Positions 10,863 through 18,948 of a stretch of 46,772 nucleotides of DNA are shown here, one piece after another. This DNA is from Alphaproteobacteria bacterium (GTDB lineage: Bacteria; Pseudomonadota; Alphaproteobacteria; Micropepsales; Micropepsaceae): NCBI GenBank assembly GCA_023259375.1, contig JAHFQC010000033.1:1-46772 (forward strand), written 5' to 3'. Every line of letters starts with the position of its first letter. The stretch's first letter is position 1. The notes beneath the pieces were generated by a model that saw only the letters and a list, made by a program, of their open reading frames with translations, was not told the DNA's origin and did not search any database. A program made the translations under genes and the position numbers.

Positions 10863-10900
10863 ACCGCCCGCTCCTTTGATAGGGGCGGGCGGTGTTTTTT
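10863..10900. terminator. Bidirectional intrinsic terminator
   Basis: A 12-bp stem ACCGCCCGCTCC / GGGGCGGGCGGT with a 7-nt loop, followed on the plus strand by GTTTTTT. The minus strand has TTTTCTTTTT after the same hairpin, so it can end both the hydrolase transcript and the convergent small secreted-protein transcript (stop at 10917). Confidence 0.9.
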
Positions 10901-10916
10901 CGTCGCGATGGTCGGC

Positions 10917-11198
10917 TCACCAGTGATCGGTGCGCCAGGTTTTGCTGCTTTCGTCCCACCAGCCTTTGTAGCGGCGCCAGCACCATTCGTGGACTTCGGC
11001 CAGTTTTTCGCGCGCTTTCATGCCGTGGCCGCTATCGGCACCGTATTTGGCGATGACGCGGTCGACCTTCTCCTGCACGCGCTCATAGCGATAGCGGCAG
11101 GTGGCGATGTTGTCGTTGATGACGGTGTCGTCGGCGGCAGATGCCAGCGAACTCAAGGCTAGCAGCGCCACGCCGGCGCAGACGATTTGTTTCAGCAT
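10917..11198 (-). CDS. Small secreted protein of unknown function
   Basis: 93 residues, not recognised as a family. ATG at 11198 with GAGGGGG 8 nt upstream opens a clean signal peptide, MLKQIVCAGVALLALSSLASA, so the product is periplasmic or secreted, with about 72 mature residues. The mature part is highly charged and Trp/Tyr-rich with two cysteines (ATCRYRYERVQEKV and EVHEWCWRRYKGWW) that could form a disulfide. The frame is open further upstream, but that extension is basic and would mask the signal peptide. It lies downstream of dnaA on the same strand but is separated from it by a terminator (11269-11308), so it probably has its own promoter. Confidence 0.75.
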   Translation of the reverse strand: MLKQIVCAGVALLALSSLASAADDTVINDNIATCRYRYERVQEKVDRVIAKYGADSGHGMKAREKLAEVHEWCWRRYKGWWDESSKTWRTDHW

Positions 11199-11268
11199 TT
11201 GGACGTCCCCCTCGACGTTTGTCGTTTTCAACGAGACTAATCCCCGCCGTCGCCGCCCAGCAAGGCAC

Positions 11269-11308
11269 AAAAGAAAACCGCCCGCCTCTCGTTAGAGAAG
11301 CGGGCGGT
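11269..11308 (-). terminator. Intrinsic terminator after dnaA
   Basis: The hairpin ACCGCCCG / CGGGCGGT (11277-11308), with a further internal CTCT-CGTT-AGAG stem, is followed on the minus strand by TTTTCTTTTG. It lies 87 bp past the dnaA stop. The outer stem sequence is the same as that of the terminator at 10863-10900. Confidence 0.85.
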
Positions 11309-11394
11309 CTTGCCCGGAAATTCTTTTCCCCTCCCGGCTGTTACACCGGCCTGAAATGAATTTCGGGTCTTGGGTCCTTTTTAGGTCGCGCTCC

Positions 11395-12840
11395 TTACAC
11401 CGGGCGCGTCAGGACGCTGCGAAGGAATTCGACTTCGGTCTTGAACTCCTTGTCCTCCTGGCACAGCGCTTCGACGCGGCGGCAGGCGTGCAGCACCGTG
11501 GTGTGATCGCGGCCGCCGAAACGCCGGCCGATTTCCGGCAGCGAACGGGTGGTCAGGATGCGGGCGAGGTACATCGCCACCTGACGCGGACGGGCAACGC
11601 GGCGGGCGCGCTGCGGCGAGTGGAAATCGCGCACGTCGAGTTTGTAGTACTCGGCGGTCTTGCGCTGGATATCCTCGATCGAGGTCTTCTTGGTCCCGGT
11701 CGAACGCAGGCCCACGGCTTCCTCGGCCATCTCCGCCGTCACCGGCTTCTTGGTCAGGTCGGCATAGGTCGCGAGCTTGGTGAAGATCGCGATCAGCTCG
11801 CGCGGGGAGGCGTCTTCGATGTCTGCGATGCGCTCGAGCACGTCTTCCGGCATGACCACGCCGGGACGCAGGCGGGCGAACTCGGCCGCACGATGCTTGA
11901 GGATATCAAGCCGCGTATCGCGGTCGGGCTTGGAAAGCTGCAGCACCAGGCCGCCGGAGATGCGGCTCTTGATGTCGGCGCCGAGGCCTTCGAGCTGGGC
12001 CGGGGCACGGTCGGCGGCGATCACCACCTTGCGGCGCAGGTCGGCGAGGGCATTGACCGTATAGAGGAACTCCGAGGCGGTCGCGGCGGACCGGCAGATG
12101 TGCTGCAGGTCGTCGATGATGAGCACGTCGGCCGAGCGCAGCTCTTCCTTAAAGTTCAGCGTGTCCTTGCGATAAAGGGCACCGAGGAAGTGGCGCATGA
12201 AGTCTTCGGCGCGCAGGAACAGCACCTTCTTGGCGCGCTTGCGGAATTCCAGGGCGGCGGCGTTGAGCAGGTGGGTCTTGCCGTAGCCGAAGCCGCCATG
12301 GATGTAGAGGATGGTCAGGTCGTTCGAATTGCCTTCGGCAAACGCCCGCGCGGCGCTGTGGCCGAACTCGTTGGCCTGGCCGGGAATGAAGGAGTCAAAC
12401 GTCTGCTGCGGATGCAGCATGCGGCTCCACAGGCCCTGACCCTGGCCATTGGCGCCTTCCGGCCCGACGTGAGGCATATAGGAGACGTTCGACGGCGGTA
12501 CCGAGGTCGGCTGCGGGTTGATGCGCACCGGCTCCTTCGACACCAGCGGCGCGATCTGCGACGGGGCGGAGGCGACGACGATGGCAATCGAGGCCGGCTC
12601 GGCGTTCTCCATGCGGAAAGCGCGCTCGATGCGGGCAATGTAATGGTTGGCAACCCAGTTGCGGACGAAGGGCTTAGCGGCGCCGATTTTGAGGTCGTCC
12701 TGGTCCCAGCTTTCCAGCGTCAAAGGGGCGATCCAGGCGTCGAAGATCGGATCTCCGAGCTCCTTGCGAAGACGCTCGCGCACACGCACCCAAAGAGTAG
12801 GCCAATCCTTGGAGGTCGGCTTGCTTGTTGTCTGTCCCAT
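11395..12840 (-). CDS. dnaA: Chromosomal replication initiator protein DnaA
   Basis: AAA+ ATPase that binds DnaA boxes and opens the origin. 481 residues. Domain I is the N-terminal WVRVRERLRKELGDPIFDAWIAPL; the variable domain II covers roughly residues 95-145; the AAA+ domain begins at about LHPQQTFDSFIPG, with Walker A GGFGYGKTH at residues 182-190 and Walker B VLIIDDLQHI. The C-terminal DNA-binding domain holds the DnaA signature GGRDHTTVLHACRRVEALC. The ATG at 12840 is the family start. It is not followed directly by dnaN: a terminator and two small transcription units separate them. A rhodanese gene and rpsT lie upstream on the same strand. Confidence 0.97.
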   Translation of the reverse strand: MGQTTSKPTSKDWPTLWVRVRERLRKELGDPIFDAWIAPLTLESWDQDDLKIGAAKPFVRNWVANHYIARIERAFRMENAEPASIAIVVASAPSQIAPLVSKEPVRINPQPTSVPPSNVSYMPHVGPEGANGQGQGLWSRMLHPQQTFDSFIPGQANEFGHSAARAFAEGNSNDLTILYIHGGFGYGKTHLLNAAALEFRKRAKKVLFLRAEDFMRHFLGALYRKDTLNFKEELRSADVLIIDDLQHICRSAATASEFLYTVNALADLRRKVVIAADRAPAQLEGLGADIKSRISGGLVLQLSKPDRDTRLDILKHRAAEFARLRPGVVMPEDVLERIADIEDASPRELIAIFTKLATYADLTKKPVTAEMAEEAVGLRSTGTKKTSIEDIQRKTAEYYKLDVRDFHSPQRARRVARPRQVAMYLARILTTRSLPEIGRRFGGRDHTTVLHACRRVEALCQEDKEFKTEVEFLRSVLTRPV

Positions 12841-13004
12841 AATCCCACACCCGCTATGCCCGACGCGCTGAAATTTTTTTTCTGATACGCGTCGTATGAT
12901 TGTTTGTTCGAAACCCCGGACCCTTCCGTGATCCGGTCTAGTTGCCTCCTAGGCGCCGACCCCGCGGCGCCATCACCCTTCGCATTGCTTCCTCCCTCGA
13001 TTTT
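12841..13004 (-). promoter_or_regulatory. dnaA upstream region
   Basis: The 164 bp before dnaA contain an A/T run (12872-12881) and an inverted repeat ATACG-CGT-CGTAT at 12885-12897, about 45 bp upstream of the start codon. A GC-rich hairpin GGCGCCG/CGGCGCC (12952-12971) lies just past the rhodanese stop and has no T-run. No exact DnaA box (TTATCCACA) was found. This is the likely dnaA promoter region, but the -35 and -10 elements cannot be assigned with confidence. Confidence 0.4.
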
Positions 13005-13442
13005 TTATGTCTGCACCCACGGAAGGTCTGCCGCCTTCCATCCATTGTTCTTGCCGCGGTGGTGTTCGCCGTCGAGATCGCCCTCGAAGCCGCCCGCGAT
13101 GTTGTAGCTGTTCGTGTAGCCCGAGGCCGTCGCCGCAATCGCGGCGGCACGCGACCGCGCGCCCGAACGGCACAGGAAGTAGATGGCGGAGTCTTGCGCA
13201 GGTCCTAACGCGGCGCCGAGTTCAGCCAAGAAATCTGTGTTCGAATCCATCGCCGGGAACGACACCCATTCGATGCAATGCACCCGGCGTCCCAGGGAGG
13301 AGAGGTCCGGCACTCCGACAAACGCCCACTCTGCCGTCGTGCGCACGTCCACCAGCCGGGCGCGTGGGTCCGCCTGAAGCGCTGCCCACGCTTCCGTGAC
13401 ACTGACGTCACCTGCATAGCTGGAGTGAAGGGAAGTGGTCAT
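13005..13442 (-). CDS. Rhodanese-like domain protein (sulfurtransferase)
   Basis: Single-domain rhodanese of 145 residues, cytoplasmic. It carries the active-site loop CRSGARS with the catalytic Cys91, the strand ARLVDVRTTAEWAFVGVPD, and the late NIAGGFEGDLD motif, all in the expected order. It probably transfers sulfane sulfur from a small-molecule donor; the acceptor is unknown. The frame is open for another 41 codons upstream (to a GTG at 13565), but the family alignment begins at MTTSLHSS, so the ATG at 13442 is chosen even though its ribosome site is weak. It lies between rpsT and dnaA on the same strand, 164 bp upstream of dnaA. Confidence 0.87.
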   Translation of the reverse strand: MTTSLHSSYAGDVSVTEAWAALQADPRARLVDVRTTAEWAFVGVPDLSSLGRRVHCIEWVSFPAMDSNTDFLAELGAALGPAQDSAIYFLCRSGARSRAAAIAATASGYTNSYNIAGGFEGDLDGEHHRGKNNGWKAADLPWVQT

Positions 13443-13848
13443 GTTGGGAACAGTCCGAAGAAACGTCCTCGCGCGATCGGGATGGTCCCGCCGCTTTACG
13501 TATTCAATTTCAGTTTTACTTGGTTTTACTGCGAAGTCGTCACATCTGGACTTCGAGATGCACACAACGCCCTTCTCTGTATTTTTATTTTACTAGGCAT
13601 TGTTTTATCTCGTGCCTCCACCGTGGATAACCTTAAGCAAAATCGTGGGGGGGCGGCAAGGGGACATAGCGAGAACATAAAAGATTCTATGACGAATCGA
13701 TGATACCGGGGCTATTCCTAACCGTATGTTCTTTATACTGAAAATCTAACTGTCGTGGTTAATTCCGGCGAATCAGTAGCTTACCGAATCGAATTCGTCA
13801 TGTTGCAGCGCACTGCGGCCTTTTGGAGTTTTCGTCAGCGCACGGACA
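13443..13848. promoter_or_regulatory. AT-rich gap with clustered GANTC sites and one DnaA-box-like site
   Basis: Over 400 bp without a supported gene, distinctly AT-rich for this window. Four GANTC sites (methylated by CcrM in alphaproteobacteria) lie at 13683-13687, 13694-13698, 13770-13774 and 13786-13790. CGTGGATAA at 13622-13630 is one mismatch from the DnaA-box complement TGTGGATAA. GGTTAA near 13758-13763 gives TTAACCAC on the minus strand, close to a CtrA half-site (TTAACCAT). This could be a cell-cycle-controlled regulatory region for dnaA and its upstream gene or part of an origin. Only one near-match DnaA box was found, so an origin call is not justified. Confidence 0.4.
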
Positions 13849-13881
13849 AATAAAAACGGGCCCAAGACAATCTTGAACCCG
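13849..13881 (-). terminator. Intrinsic terminator after rpsT
   Basis: On the minus strand, an 11-bp stem CGGGTTCAAGA / TCTTGGGCCCG (two G-U pairs) with the loop TTG is followed by TTTTTATT. It lies 36 bp past the rpsT stop. Confidence 0.9.
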
Positions 13882-13916
13882 CTTTCACAAAAACTACAAG
13901 AGTCAAGCGATGGCGA

Positions 13917-14183
13917 TCACTTCGCCAGCTTTGCGACCCGCTTGGAGAGGCGAGAAACCTTCCGGGAACCGGTGTTCTTGTGGACAACGCCCTTGGAGAC
14001 GCCGCGCATGATTTCCGGCTCGGCGGCCTTCAAGGCCTCCTGAGCAGCCTTGGCGTCGCCGGAGGCAATGGCTTCCTCAACCTTGCGCACATAACCGCGA
14101 ATACGGGTCTTGCGCGAATGGTTGATGGCCTCGCGTTTGGCGGCGGTCCGGGTGCGCTTTTTGGCTGAGGCGATATTCGGCAT
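13917..14183 (-). CDS. rpsT: 30S ribosomal protein S20
   Basis: Small-subunit protein that binds 16S rRNA early in assembly. 88 residues, the normal length, beginning [43 protein letters not shown] and ending [15 protein letters not shown]; Lys/Arg-rich and helical throughout. The start ATG at 14183 is the family start. It is monocistronic, with its own terminator at 13849-13881. The rpsT to dnaA order on one strand is shared with Caulobacter and related alphaproteobacteria. Confidence 0.97.
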   Translation of the reverse strand: MPNIASAKKRTRTAAKREAINHSRKTRIRGYVRKVEEAIASGDAKAAQEALKAAEPEIMRGVSKGVVHKNTGSRKVSRLSKRVAKLAK

Positions 14184-14332
14184 TGGTCGGTTACTTCCCT
14201 AAAGAGGCGGCGCGTATAGCCCGTGGGCGGGCCCGGGTCAATGTTCGCCTGAGCGCCGGGCCGCGGCTTTTTTCCGCCATTTGGGCCATCTGTGGCAAGT
14301 CGGCCCAAATCTGGGCCCTGGCGGCTGGTTGG

Positions 14333-14758
14333 TTACTCATCCCGAACCTTGCCGCGGTTGCGCTTGAGGTTGGCGTGCTTCTTCTTGTGCTGCAGCCGCT
14401 CTTCCTTGGCCCCACGGGAGGGTTTGGTCTTGTAGCGCTTTTTGGGCTCGACCGTGGCCTCACGGATCAATTCGGCAAGGCGGGCGCGAACCTCCTCCCG
14501 GTTCCTGTTCTGGTCGCGGAACTTACGGCCTACCAGCACCAGGACGCCGTCCTTGGTGAGGCGGCTTTTGAGGGTCGACATCAGGCGGAAGCGCACCGGT
14601 TCGGGCAGGGACAAGCTGAACGCCACATTGAACCGGAGCTGCACCGCGCTCGACACTTTGTTGACGTTCTGGCCGCCGGGGCCGGTGGCGAGCACGAAGC
14701 TTTCCTCCAGCTCGCGTTCGTCGATGGCGATCTCGGGCGTGATGCGAATCTCAGGCAT
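14333..14758 (-). CDS. arfB: Alternative ribosome-rescue factor / class I release-factor-like protein
   Basis: Peptidyl-tRNA hydrolase that releases stalled ribosomes without a stop codon. 141 residues. The catalytic GGQ sits in ATGPGGQNVNKVSSAVQLRF near residues 25-30, and the protein lacks the codon-recognition domain of RF1/RF2, as expected for ArfB/YaeJ. The very basic C-terminal tail (KKRYKTKPSRGAKEERLQHKKKHANLKRNRGKVRDE) is the part that senses the empty mRNA channel. The ATG at 14758 (MPEIRITPEIAIDE) is preferred over a longer frame because it matches the family N-terminus. It lies back-to-back with the ArsR gene, 57 bp apart. Confidence 0.93.
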   Translation of the reverse strand: MPEIRITPEIAIDERELEESFVLATGPGGQNVNKVSSAVQLRFNVAFSLSLPEPVRFRLMSTLKSRLTKDGVLVLVGRKFRDQNRNREEVRARLAELIREATVEPKKRYKTKPSRGAKEERLQHKKKHANLKRNRGKVRDE

Positions 14759-14779
14759 GGCCAATTTTAGCGCCCTGGC

Positions 14780-14809
14780 TTGACATGCAACCAAATGGTT
14801 GCCTATCGT
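14780..14809 (+). promoter_or_regulatory. Promoter with embedded palindromic operator (ArsR autoregulation)
   Basis: A consensus -35 TTGACA (14780-14785) is followed after 17 bp by CTATCG or one base later TATCGT (-10). The spacer is filled by a perfect palindrome GCAACCA-AA-TGGTTGC (14787-14802). A repressor bound there would block RNA polymerase. Transcription should start at about 14815, essentially at the ATG at 14816, so the mRNA is probably leaderless. Confidence 0.75.
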
Positions 14810-14815
14810 TCACCC

Positions 14816-15139
14816 ATGAGCATGGATGCGGTCTTCAAGGCACTGGCCGACCCGACGCGGCGGCAGCTTCTGGACCGGCTCCAGGCCCAGAACGGGCAGA
14901 CGCTGGCGAGCCTTTGCGACGGCATGCAGATGTCGCGACAGGCAGTCGCCAAGCATCTGTCGCAGCTTGAGGCGGCAAATCTCGTCGCCGTGCAGTGGCA
15001 CGGGCGCGAGAAACTGCACTTCCTCAATCCCGTTCCCATCAACGAGATCGCCGAGCGGTGGATCGGCAAATACGAGCGCCATCGGGTGCAGGCGCTGCAC
15101 GACCTGAAAACCAAACTCGAAGGGAACAGCGATGACTGA
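14816..15139 (+). CDS. ArsR-family transcriptional repressor (SRPBCC-associated type)
   Basis: Winged-helix DNA-binding protein of 107 residues. It opens MSMDAVFKALADPTRRQLLDRLQAQNGQTLASLC, has the recognition helix SRQAVAKHLSQLEAANLV, and ends in the wing and dimer helices. It lacks the CVC metal-binding motif of the arsenic sensors, so it belongs to the metal-independent group that is paired with an SRPBCC/AHSA1 gene. Its stop overlaps the start of that gene by 8 bp. The start ATG at 14816 has no ribosome site and lies at the predicted transcription start; the ATG at 14822 is a possible alternative. The palindrome in its promoter is the likely operator, and the inducing signal is unknown. 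Confidence 0.88.
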   Translation: MSMDAVFKALADPTRRQLLDRLQAQNGQTLASLCDGMQMSRQAVAKHLSQLEAANLVAVQWHGREKLHFLNPVPINEIAERWIGKYERHRVQALHDLKTKLEGNSDD

Positions 15140-15620
15140 GCAGTTCATCTACGTCACCTACATCCGAACCACGCCCGAGAAGCTATGGCAGGCGCTGACC
15201 GATCAGACGTTCGTCCGGCAGTATTGGTTCGGCATGACCCAGGAGTGCTCCTGGGAGAAAGGCGCGCCTTGGACGCTGAAGTTCCAAGACGGCAAGATCG
15301 CCGATGCCGGCGAAGTCCTGGAAGCCGACCCGCCGCGGCGGCTGGTTCTCAAATGGGGTCACGAGCTCATTCCCGAACTGAAGCAGGAAGGTTTTTCGCG
15401 TTGCGTCATGGAGATCGAGGCGAACGGCGAACTCACCAAACTCACGGTGACCCATTCTATCGATAGGGAAGGATCGAAGCTGATAGGTTCCGTTTCCGGC
15501 GGCTGGCCGAAGATCCTGTCGAGCTTGAAGACACTGCTCGAAACCGGCGCGCCGTTACCGGTTCTGGCCAGCGAAGCGACGAAGATGGACGAAATGCGCG
15601 CCAAAGCGGCGGCACATTAA
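15132..15620 (+). CDS. SRPBCC/AHSA1-domain protein
   Basis: 162 residues with a START-like ligand-binding fold. It begins MTEQFIYVTYIRTTPEKLWQALTD and contains WTLKFQDGKIADAGEVLEADPPRRLVLKW and VTHSIDREGSKLIGSVSGGWPKILSSLKTLLETG, the typical run of this family. It is translationally coupled to the ArsR gene (8-bp overlap). Such pairs are common and are thought to sense or bind a small hydrophobic ligand; the actual ligand and role are not known here. No signal peptide. Confidence 0.88.
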   Translation: MTEQFIYVTYIRTTPEKLWQALTDQTFVRQYWFGMTQECSWEKGAPWTLKFQDGKIADAGEVLEADPPRRLVLKWGHELIPELKQEGFSRCVMEIEANGELTKLTVTHSIDREGSKLIGSVSGGWPKILSSLKTLLETGAPLPVLASEATKMDEMRAKAAAH

Positions 15621-15735
15621 AGTGCCGTCAGGGTCTTGAACGTGCCGGGGGCAATACCCACGTCTGTAGTATCACCGTAGCTGTTGAGCAGGTCGCTTCT
15701 CGCCCCCGAGAGCGGCCTGTTCTGTTATGGAAATG

Positions 15736-16605
15736 TCATTTCTGGCATTTCGGGCAGTAGAAGGTGCTGCGGCCGGCTTGGACGATGCGCTTGATGGTGC
15801 CTTGGCAAGACGGGCAGGGCTCGCCTTCGCGGTCGTAGACCCGGAACCGGTGCTGGAAGTTGCCGAGATTGCCGTCGGCCTGACGGTAATCGCGCAAGGA
15901 CGAGCCGCCCGCCGCGATGGCTTCCCGCAAAACCGTCTTGATCGCGTCGGCGAGCATCGAAATTTCTGCCGCGCGCACTTTTCCCGCCAGCCGTTTCGGT
16001 GAGATGCGGGCGCGGAACAGCGCCTCGCAGGCGTAGATGTTGCCGATCCCGGCGATCACACGCTGGTCAAGCAAGGCGGACTTGATCGGCGTCTTCTTGC
16101 CCTTGAGCACGGCCGCCAGATAATCCGCATGGAAATGGTTCGACAGCGGTTCGACGCCGAGGCCTTCGAACAGCTTGTCCTCTTCGAGCGTGTCGGTCGG
16201 AACCAGGGTCATCAGCCCGAAGCGTCGCGGATCGGTGAAGACGATGCGGGCAGGGGCATCGGTCTCGAACACGACATGGTCGTGCTTGCCGGACCCGGCG
16301 CCCACAGGTGCGGCATCGTAGACGTATTGGCCTAGTTTGCGGACGCCGCCCTCGGCATAGACCGCCATCCGCCCGCTCATGCCGAGATGGATCACCAGCG
16401 TTTCGCCGTTGTCGAGTTCGGCCAAAAGGTATTTGGCGCGGCGGCGGAGCGTGTTTACGCGCTTTCCGGTCAACCGCCCGGCGAAGTTGCGCGGAAAGGG
16501 CACGCGCAGGCCCCCGCGCCGGGTTTCGACCTTTGTTAACCGATAGCCTTCCAGAACCGGTGCAAGACCGATACGGACGGTTTCGACTTCTGGCAGTTCG
16601 GGCAT
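15736..16605 (-). CDS. mutM: Formamidopyrimidine-DNA glycosylase (Fpg)
   Basis: Base-excision repair enzyme that removes 8-oxoguanine and formamidopyrimidines and nicks the strand. 289 residues. The N-terminal [10 protein letters not shown] provides the catalytic Pro after Met removal and the essential Glu; [24 protein letters not shown] follows. The H2TH region includes [26 protein letters not shown]. The C-terminal zinc finger CPSCQG...FYCPKCQK has all four cysteines. The ATG at 16605 is fixed by the mature N-terminus. It diverges from ubiE with only 12 bp between the two start codons, an unusually tight arrangement. Confidence 0.96.
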   Translation of the reverse strand: MPELPEVETVRIGLAPVLEGYRLTKVETRRGGLRVPFPRNFAGRLTGKRVNTLRRRAKYLLAELDNGETLVIHLGMSGRMAVYAEGGVRKLGQYVYDAAPVGAGSGKHDHVVFETDAPARIVFTDPRRFGLMTLVPTDTLEEDKLFEGLGVEPLSNHFHADYLAAVLKGKKTPIKSALLDQRVIAGIGNIYACEALFRARISPKRLAGKVRAAEISMLADAIKTVLREAIAAGGSSLRDYRQADGNLGNFQHRFRVYDREGEPCPSCQGTIKRIVQAGRSTFYCPKCQK

Positions 16606-16617
16606 TAGACTAAGGCC

Positions 16618-17385
16618 ATGTCTACAGAATCCTCATCCCAGCATACCGCCTCTTTCGGTTTCCGCGACGTCCCAGCCAATGAAAAGGAAAAACTGGTACG
16701 CGGCGTGTTTTCGTCGGTCGCCCGCAATTACGACCTGATGAACGACCTGATGAGCGGGGGCGTCCACCGGCTGTGGAAGGACGCCATGGTCGACTGGCTG
16801 AATCCGCAGCCGAGCTTCAAGTGCCTCGACGTGGCCGGTGGCACCGGCGACATCGCCTTCCGCATCGCCAAAGCGACCCGGCGCAAGAGCCGGGCGGCCG
16901 ACATCACCGTCTGCGACATCAATCCCGACATGTTGGCGGAAGGCGTCAAGCGCGCCGAGGTGCTGGGCGAGAAATCGATCAGCTGGGTCGCGGGCGATGC
17001 CCAGGCGCTGCCGATGCCCGACAACAGCTTCGACACCTATACCATCGCGTTCGGCATCCGGAACGTGACTCGCATCGACAAGGCCTTGGAAGAGGCGCGG
17101 CGGGTGCTGAAGCCCGGCGGGCGGTTCCTGTGCCTCGAATTCTCGCAGGTCGTCGTGCCGGGGCTGGATGCGCTCTACGACAAGTTCTCGTTCCACATTC
17201 TGCCCAAGCTGGGCGAAGTGGTGGCGGGCGACCGCGAGGCCTATCAATACCTGATCGAAAGCATCCGCCGCTTCCCGCCGCAGGCCAAGTTTGGCCACAT
17301 GATCGAAGACGCCGGGCTTTCGCACGTGACGATCCGCAATCTCTCCGGCGGGATTGCCGCCATGCATTCGGCTTGGAAGATCTGA
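16618..17385 (+). CDS. ubiE: Ubiquinone/menaquinone biosynthesis C-methyltransferase
   Basis: SAM-dependent C-methyltransferase of the ubiquinone pathway. 255 residues. The family signatures [18 protein letters not shown] and the SAM-binding [17 protein letters not shown] are clear, as are [26 protein letters not shown] and [35 protein letters not shown]. The ATG at 16618 is used, giving an N-terminus ([31 protein letters not shown]) of normal length. The stop overlaps the start of ubiB (TGATG). The divergent mutM start is 12 bp away, so the promoter must lie at least partly within mutM. Confidence 0.97.
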   Translation: MSTESSSQHTASFGFRDVPANEKEKLVRGVFSSVARNYDLMNDLMSGGVHRLWKDAMVDWLNPQPSFKCLDVAGGTGDIAFRIAKATRRKSRAADITVCDINPDMLAEGVKRAEVLGEKSISWVAGDAQALPMPDNSFDTYTIAFGIRNVTRIDKALEEARRVLKPGGRFLCLEFSQVVVPGLDALYDKFSFHILPKLGEVVAGDREAYQYLIESIRRFPPQAKFGHMIEDAGLSHVTIRNLSGGIAAMHSAWKI

Positions 17386-18947
17386 TGGCGGGGCGGCTGA
17401 CCAATCTCTGGCGCGTCTGGAAGATGGCCCGCACGCTGGCCCGTCACGATGCCCTGTTTCCGGCCGAGTATATGGCGCTAATGCCGCCGCGCCTGCGCTT
17501 CCTGCGCCGGATGTTGGGGAGCGGCCGGGTTAAGGACGGTACGTCGCCCGGTGGACGGTTGGCGCGGGCACTCGAAAGTCTGGGACCGGCACACGTCAAG
17601 CTGGGGCAGGTGCTGGCCACCCGTCCCGACATCGTCGGCGGGGACGTGGCGCTGGAATTGGAGGGCTTGCAGGACCGGTTGCCGCCGTTTCCGTCCGCCG
17701 CAGCGCGCGCGGTGATCGCTGCCGAATTCGGCCGGCCGGTCGAAAGCATGTTCACGTCGCTTGGCGAGCCGGTGGCGGCGGCCTCGATTGCCCAGGTGCA
17801 TTCGGCCGAAACCAGTGACGGGCGGCGCGTTGCCGTGAAAGTGCTGCGGCCCGGGATCGAAGACGAATTTGAACGCGATATGGAAACGCTGGCCTATGCC
17901 GCCCATCTCGCCGAACGGTTTTCGTCCGAGGCGCGGCGCTTGCGGACGATGGCGTTGGTACGCACGCTGGCGGAAGCGACGGCGCTCGAACTCGATCTGC
18001 GCATGGAAGCGGCGGCGGCGTCGGAACTCGCCGAGCGCATGGCGGGCGACGAGCATTTCCGTGTTCCGGCTGTCGACTGGAACCGCACTTCGGGACGCGT
18101 GCTGACGACCGAATGGATTGACGGCGTGCCGGTGCGCGATATCGAGCGGCTTAAGGCCGCCGGTCACGATCCCAAACAGATCGCGCTGATCCTGATGCGC
18201 ACGTTCCTCACCCAGGCGCTGCGCGAAGGATTTTTCCACGCCGATATGCATCCGGGCAATCTGTTCGTCGATGCCGAGGGATGTCTGGTGGCGGTCGATT
18301 TCGGCATCATGGGACGTCTCGACGACGGCATGCGCCGGTTCATGGCCGAGACCCTCGCCGGATTCCTGGCGCGCGATTACGTCCGCGTGGCGCTGGTCCA
18401 TTTCGAGGCCGGGTTCGTGCCGCCGCATTTCCCGCTCGATACGTTTGCGCAGGCATTGCGGGCGGTGGGCGAACCGATCTTCGGCCGTCCGGCGCGCGAC
18501 ATGAGTATGGCCAAGGTGCTGCAGCAGCTGTTCGATACCACCCGCCGGTTCGAGATGCAGGCCCAGCCGCAACTGCTGCTGCTGCAGAAAACGATGGTGG
18601 TGGTGGAAGGCGTGGCGCGCCACCTCGATCCGGAGTTCGACATGTGGGAAGCCGCCCGCCCGGTGGTGGAAGCCTGGATGCGCGACCAGCTTTCGCCGCA
18701 GAAGCGGCTGCGCGAAGCGGGCGAGGGGCTGAAGTCGCTGATGGCGGCGATGCGCGAATTGCCGGACTTCGTACGCAATACCCAGGCCATTTCGCTGATG
18801 CTGGCCGAGGGCGGCCTGCGGTTGCATCCCGAAACGGCAAAGGAGATCGCTGCAGCGCAGCTTCAGCACACGCGCTTTTCGCGTTTGTCGCTATGGCTGG
18901 TCGCTGCCGCAGCCGGCATCGGCGCCGTGATCTGGCGTTTTCTTTAG
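17385..18947 (+). CDS. ubiB: Ubiquinone biosynthesis ABC1-family ATPase UbiB
   Basis: Atypical kinase-fold ATPase needed for ubiquinone assembly, membrane-associated. 520 residues from the ATG at 17385, which overlaps the ubiE stop. The family's KxGQ motif is at residues 72-75 (KLGQVLATRPDIV), the alanine-rich loop is AAASIAQVHSAE, the lysine strand is RRVAVKVLRPGI, and the catalytic-loop region is EGFFHADMHPGNLFVDAEGCLVAVDFGIMGRL. A single C-terminal membrane helix is visible (LWLVAAAAGIGAVIWRFL). The pair ubiE-ubiB is a common operon. It ends 1 bp from the convergent stop of the next gene. Confidence 0.96.
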   Translation: MAGRLTNLWRVWKMARTLARHDALFPAEYMALMPPRLRFLRRMLGSGRVKDGTSPGGRLARALESLGPAHVKLGQVLATRPDIVGGDVALELEGLQDRLPPFPSAAARAVIAAEFGRPVESMFTSLGEPVAAASIAQVHSAETSDGRRVAVKVLRPGIEDEFERDMETLAYAAHLAERFSSEARRLRTMALVRTLAEATALELDLRMEAAAASELAERMAGDEHFRVPAVDWNRTSGRVLTTEWIDGVPVRDIERLKAAGHDPKQIALILMRTFLTQALREGFFHADMHPGNLFVDAEGCLVAVDFGIMGRLDDGMRRFMAETLAGFLARDYVRVALVHFEAGFVPPHFPLDTFAQALRAVGEPIFGRPARDMSMAKVLQQLFDTTRRFEMQAQPQLLLLQKTMVVVEGVARHLDPEFDMWEAARPVVEAWMRDQLSPQKRLREAGEGLKSLMAAMRELPDFVRNTQAISLMLAEGGLRLHPETAKEIAAAQLQHTRFSRLSLWLVAAAAGIGAVIWRFL

Positions 18948-18948
18948 T

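Noticed and set aside
13443-13848. Firm oriC assignment
   Set aside because: Only one near-match DnaA box was found; GANTC clustering alone does not define an origin, so it is reported only as a candidate regulatory region.
15621-15735. Possible small gene or RNA between the SRPBCC gene and mutM
   Set aside because: No open frame with a ribosome site and no stable hairpin with a T-run was seen.
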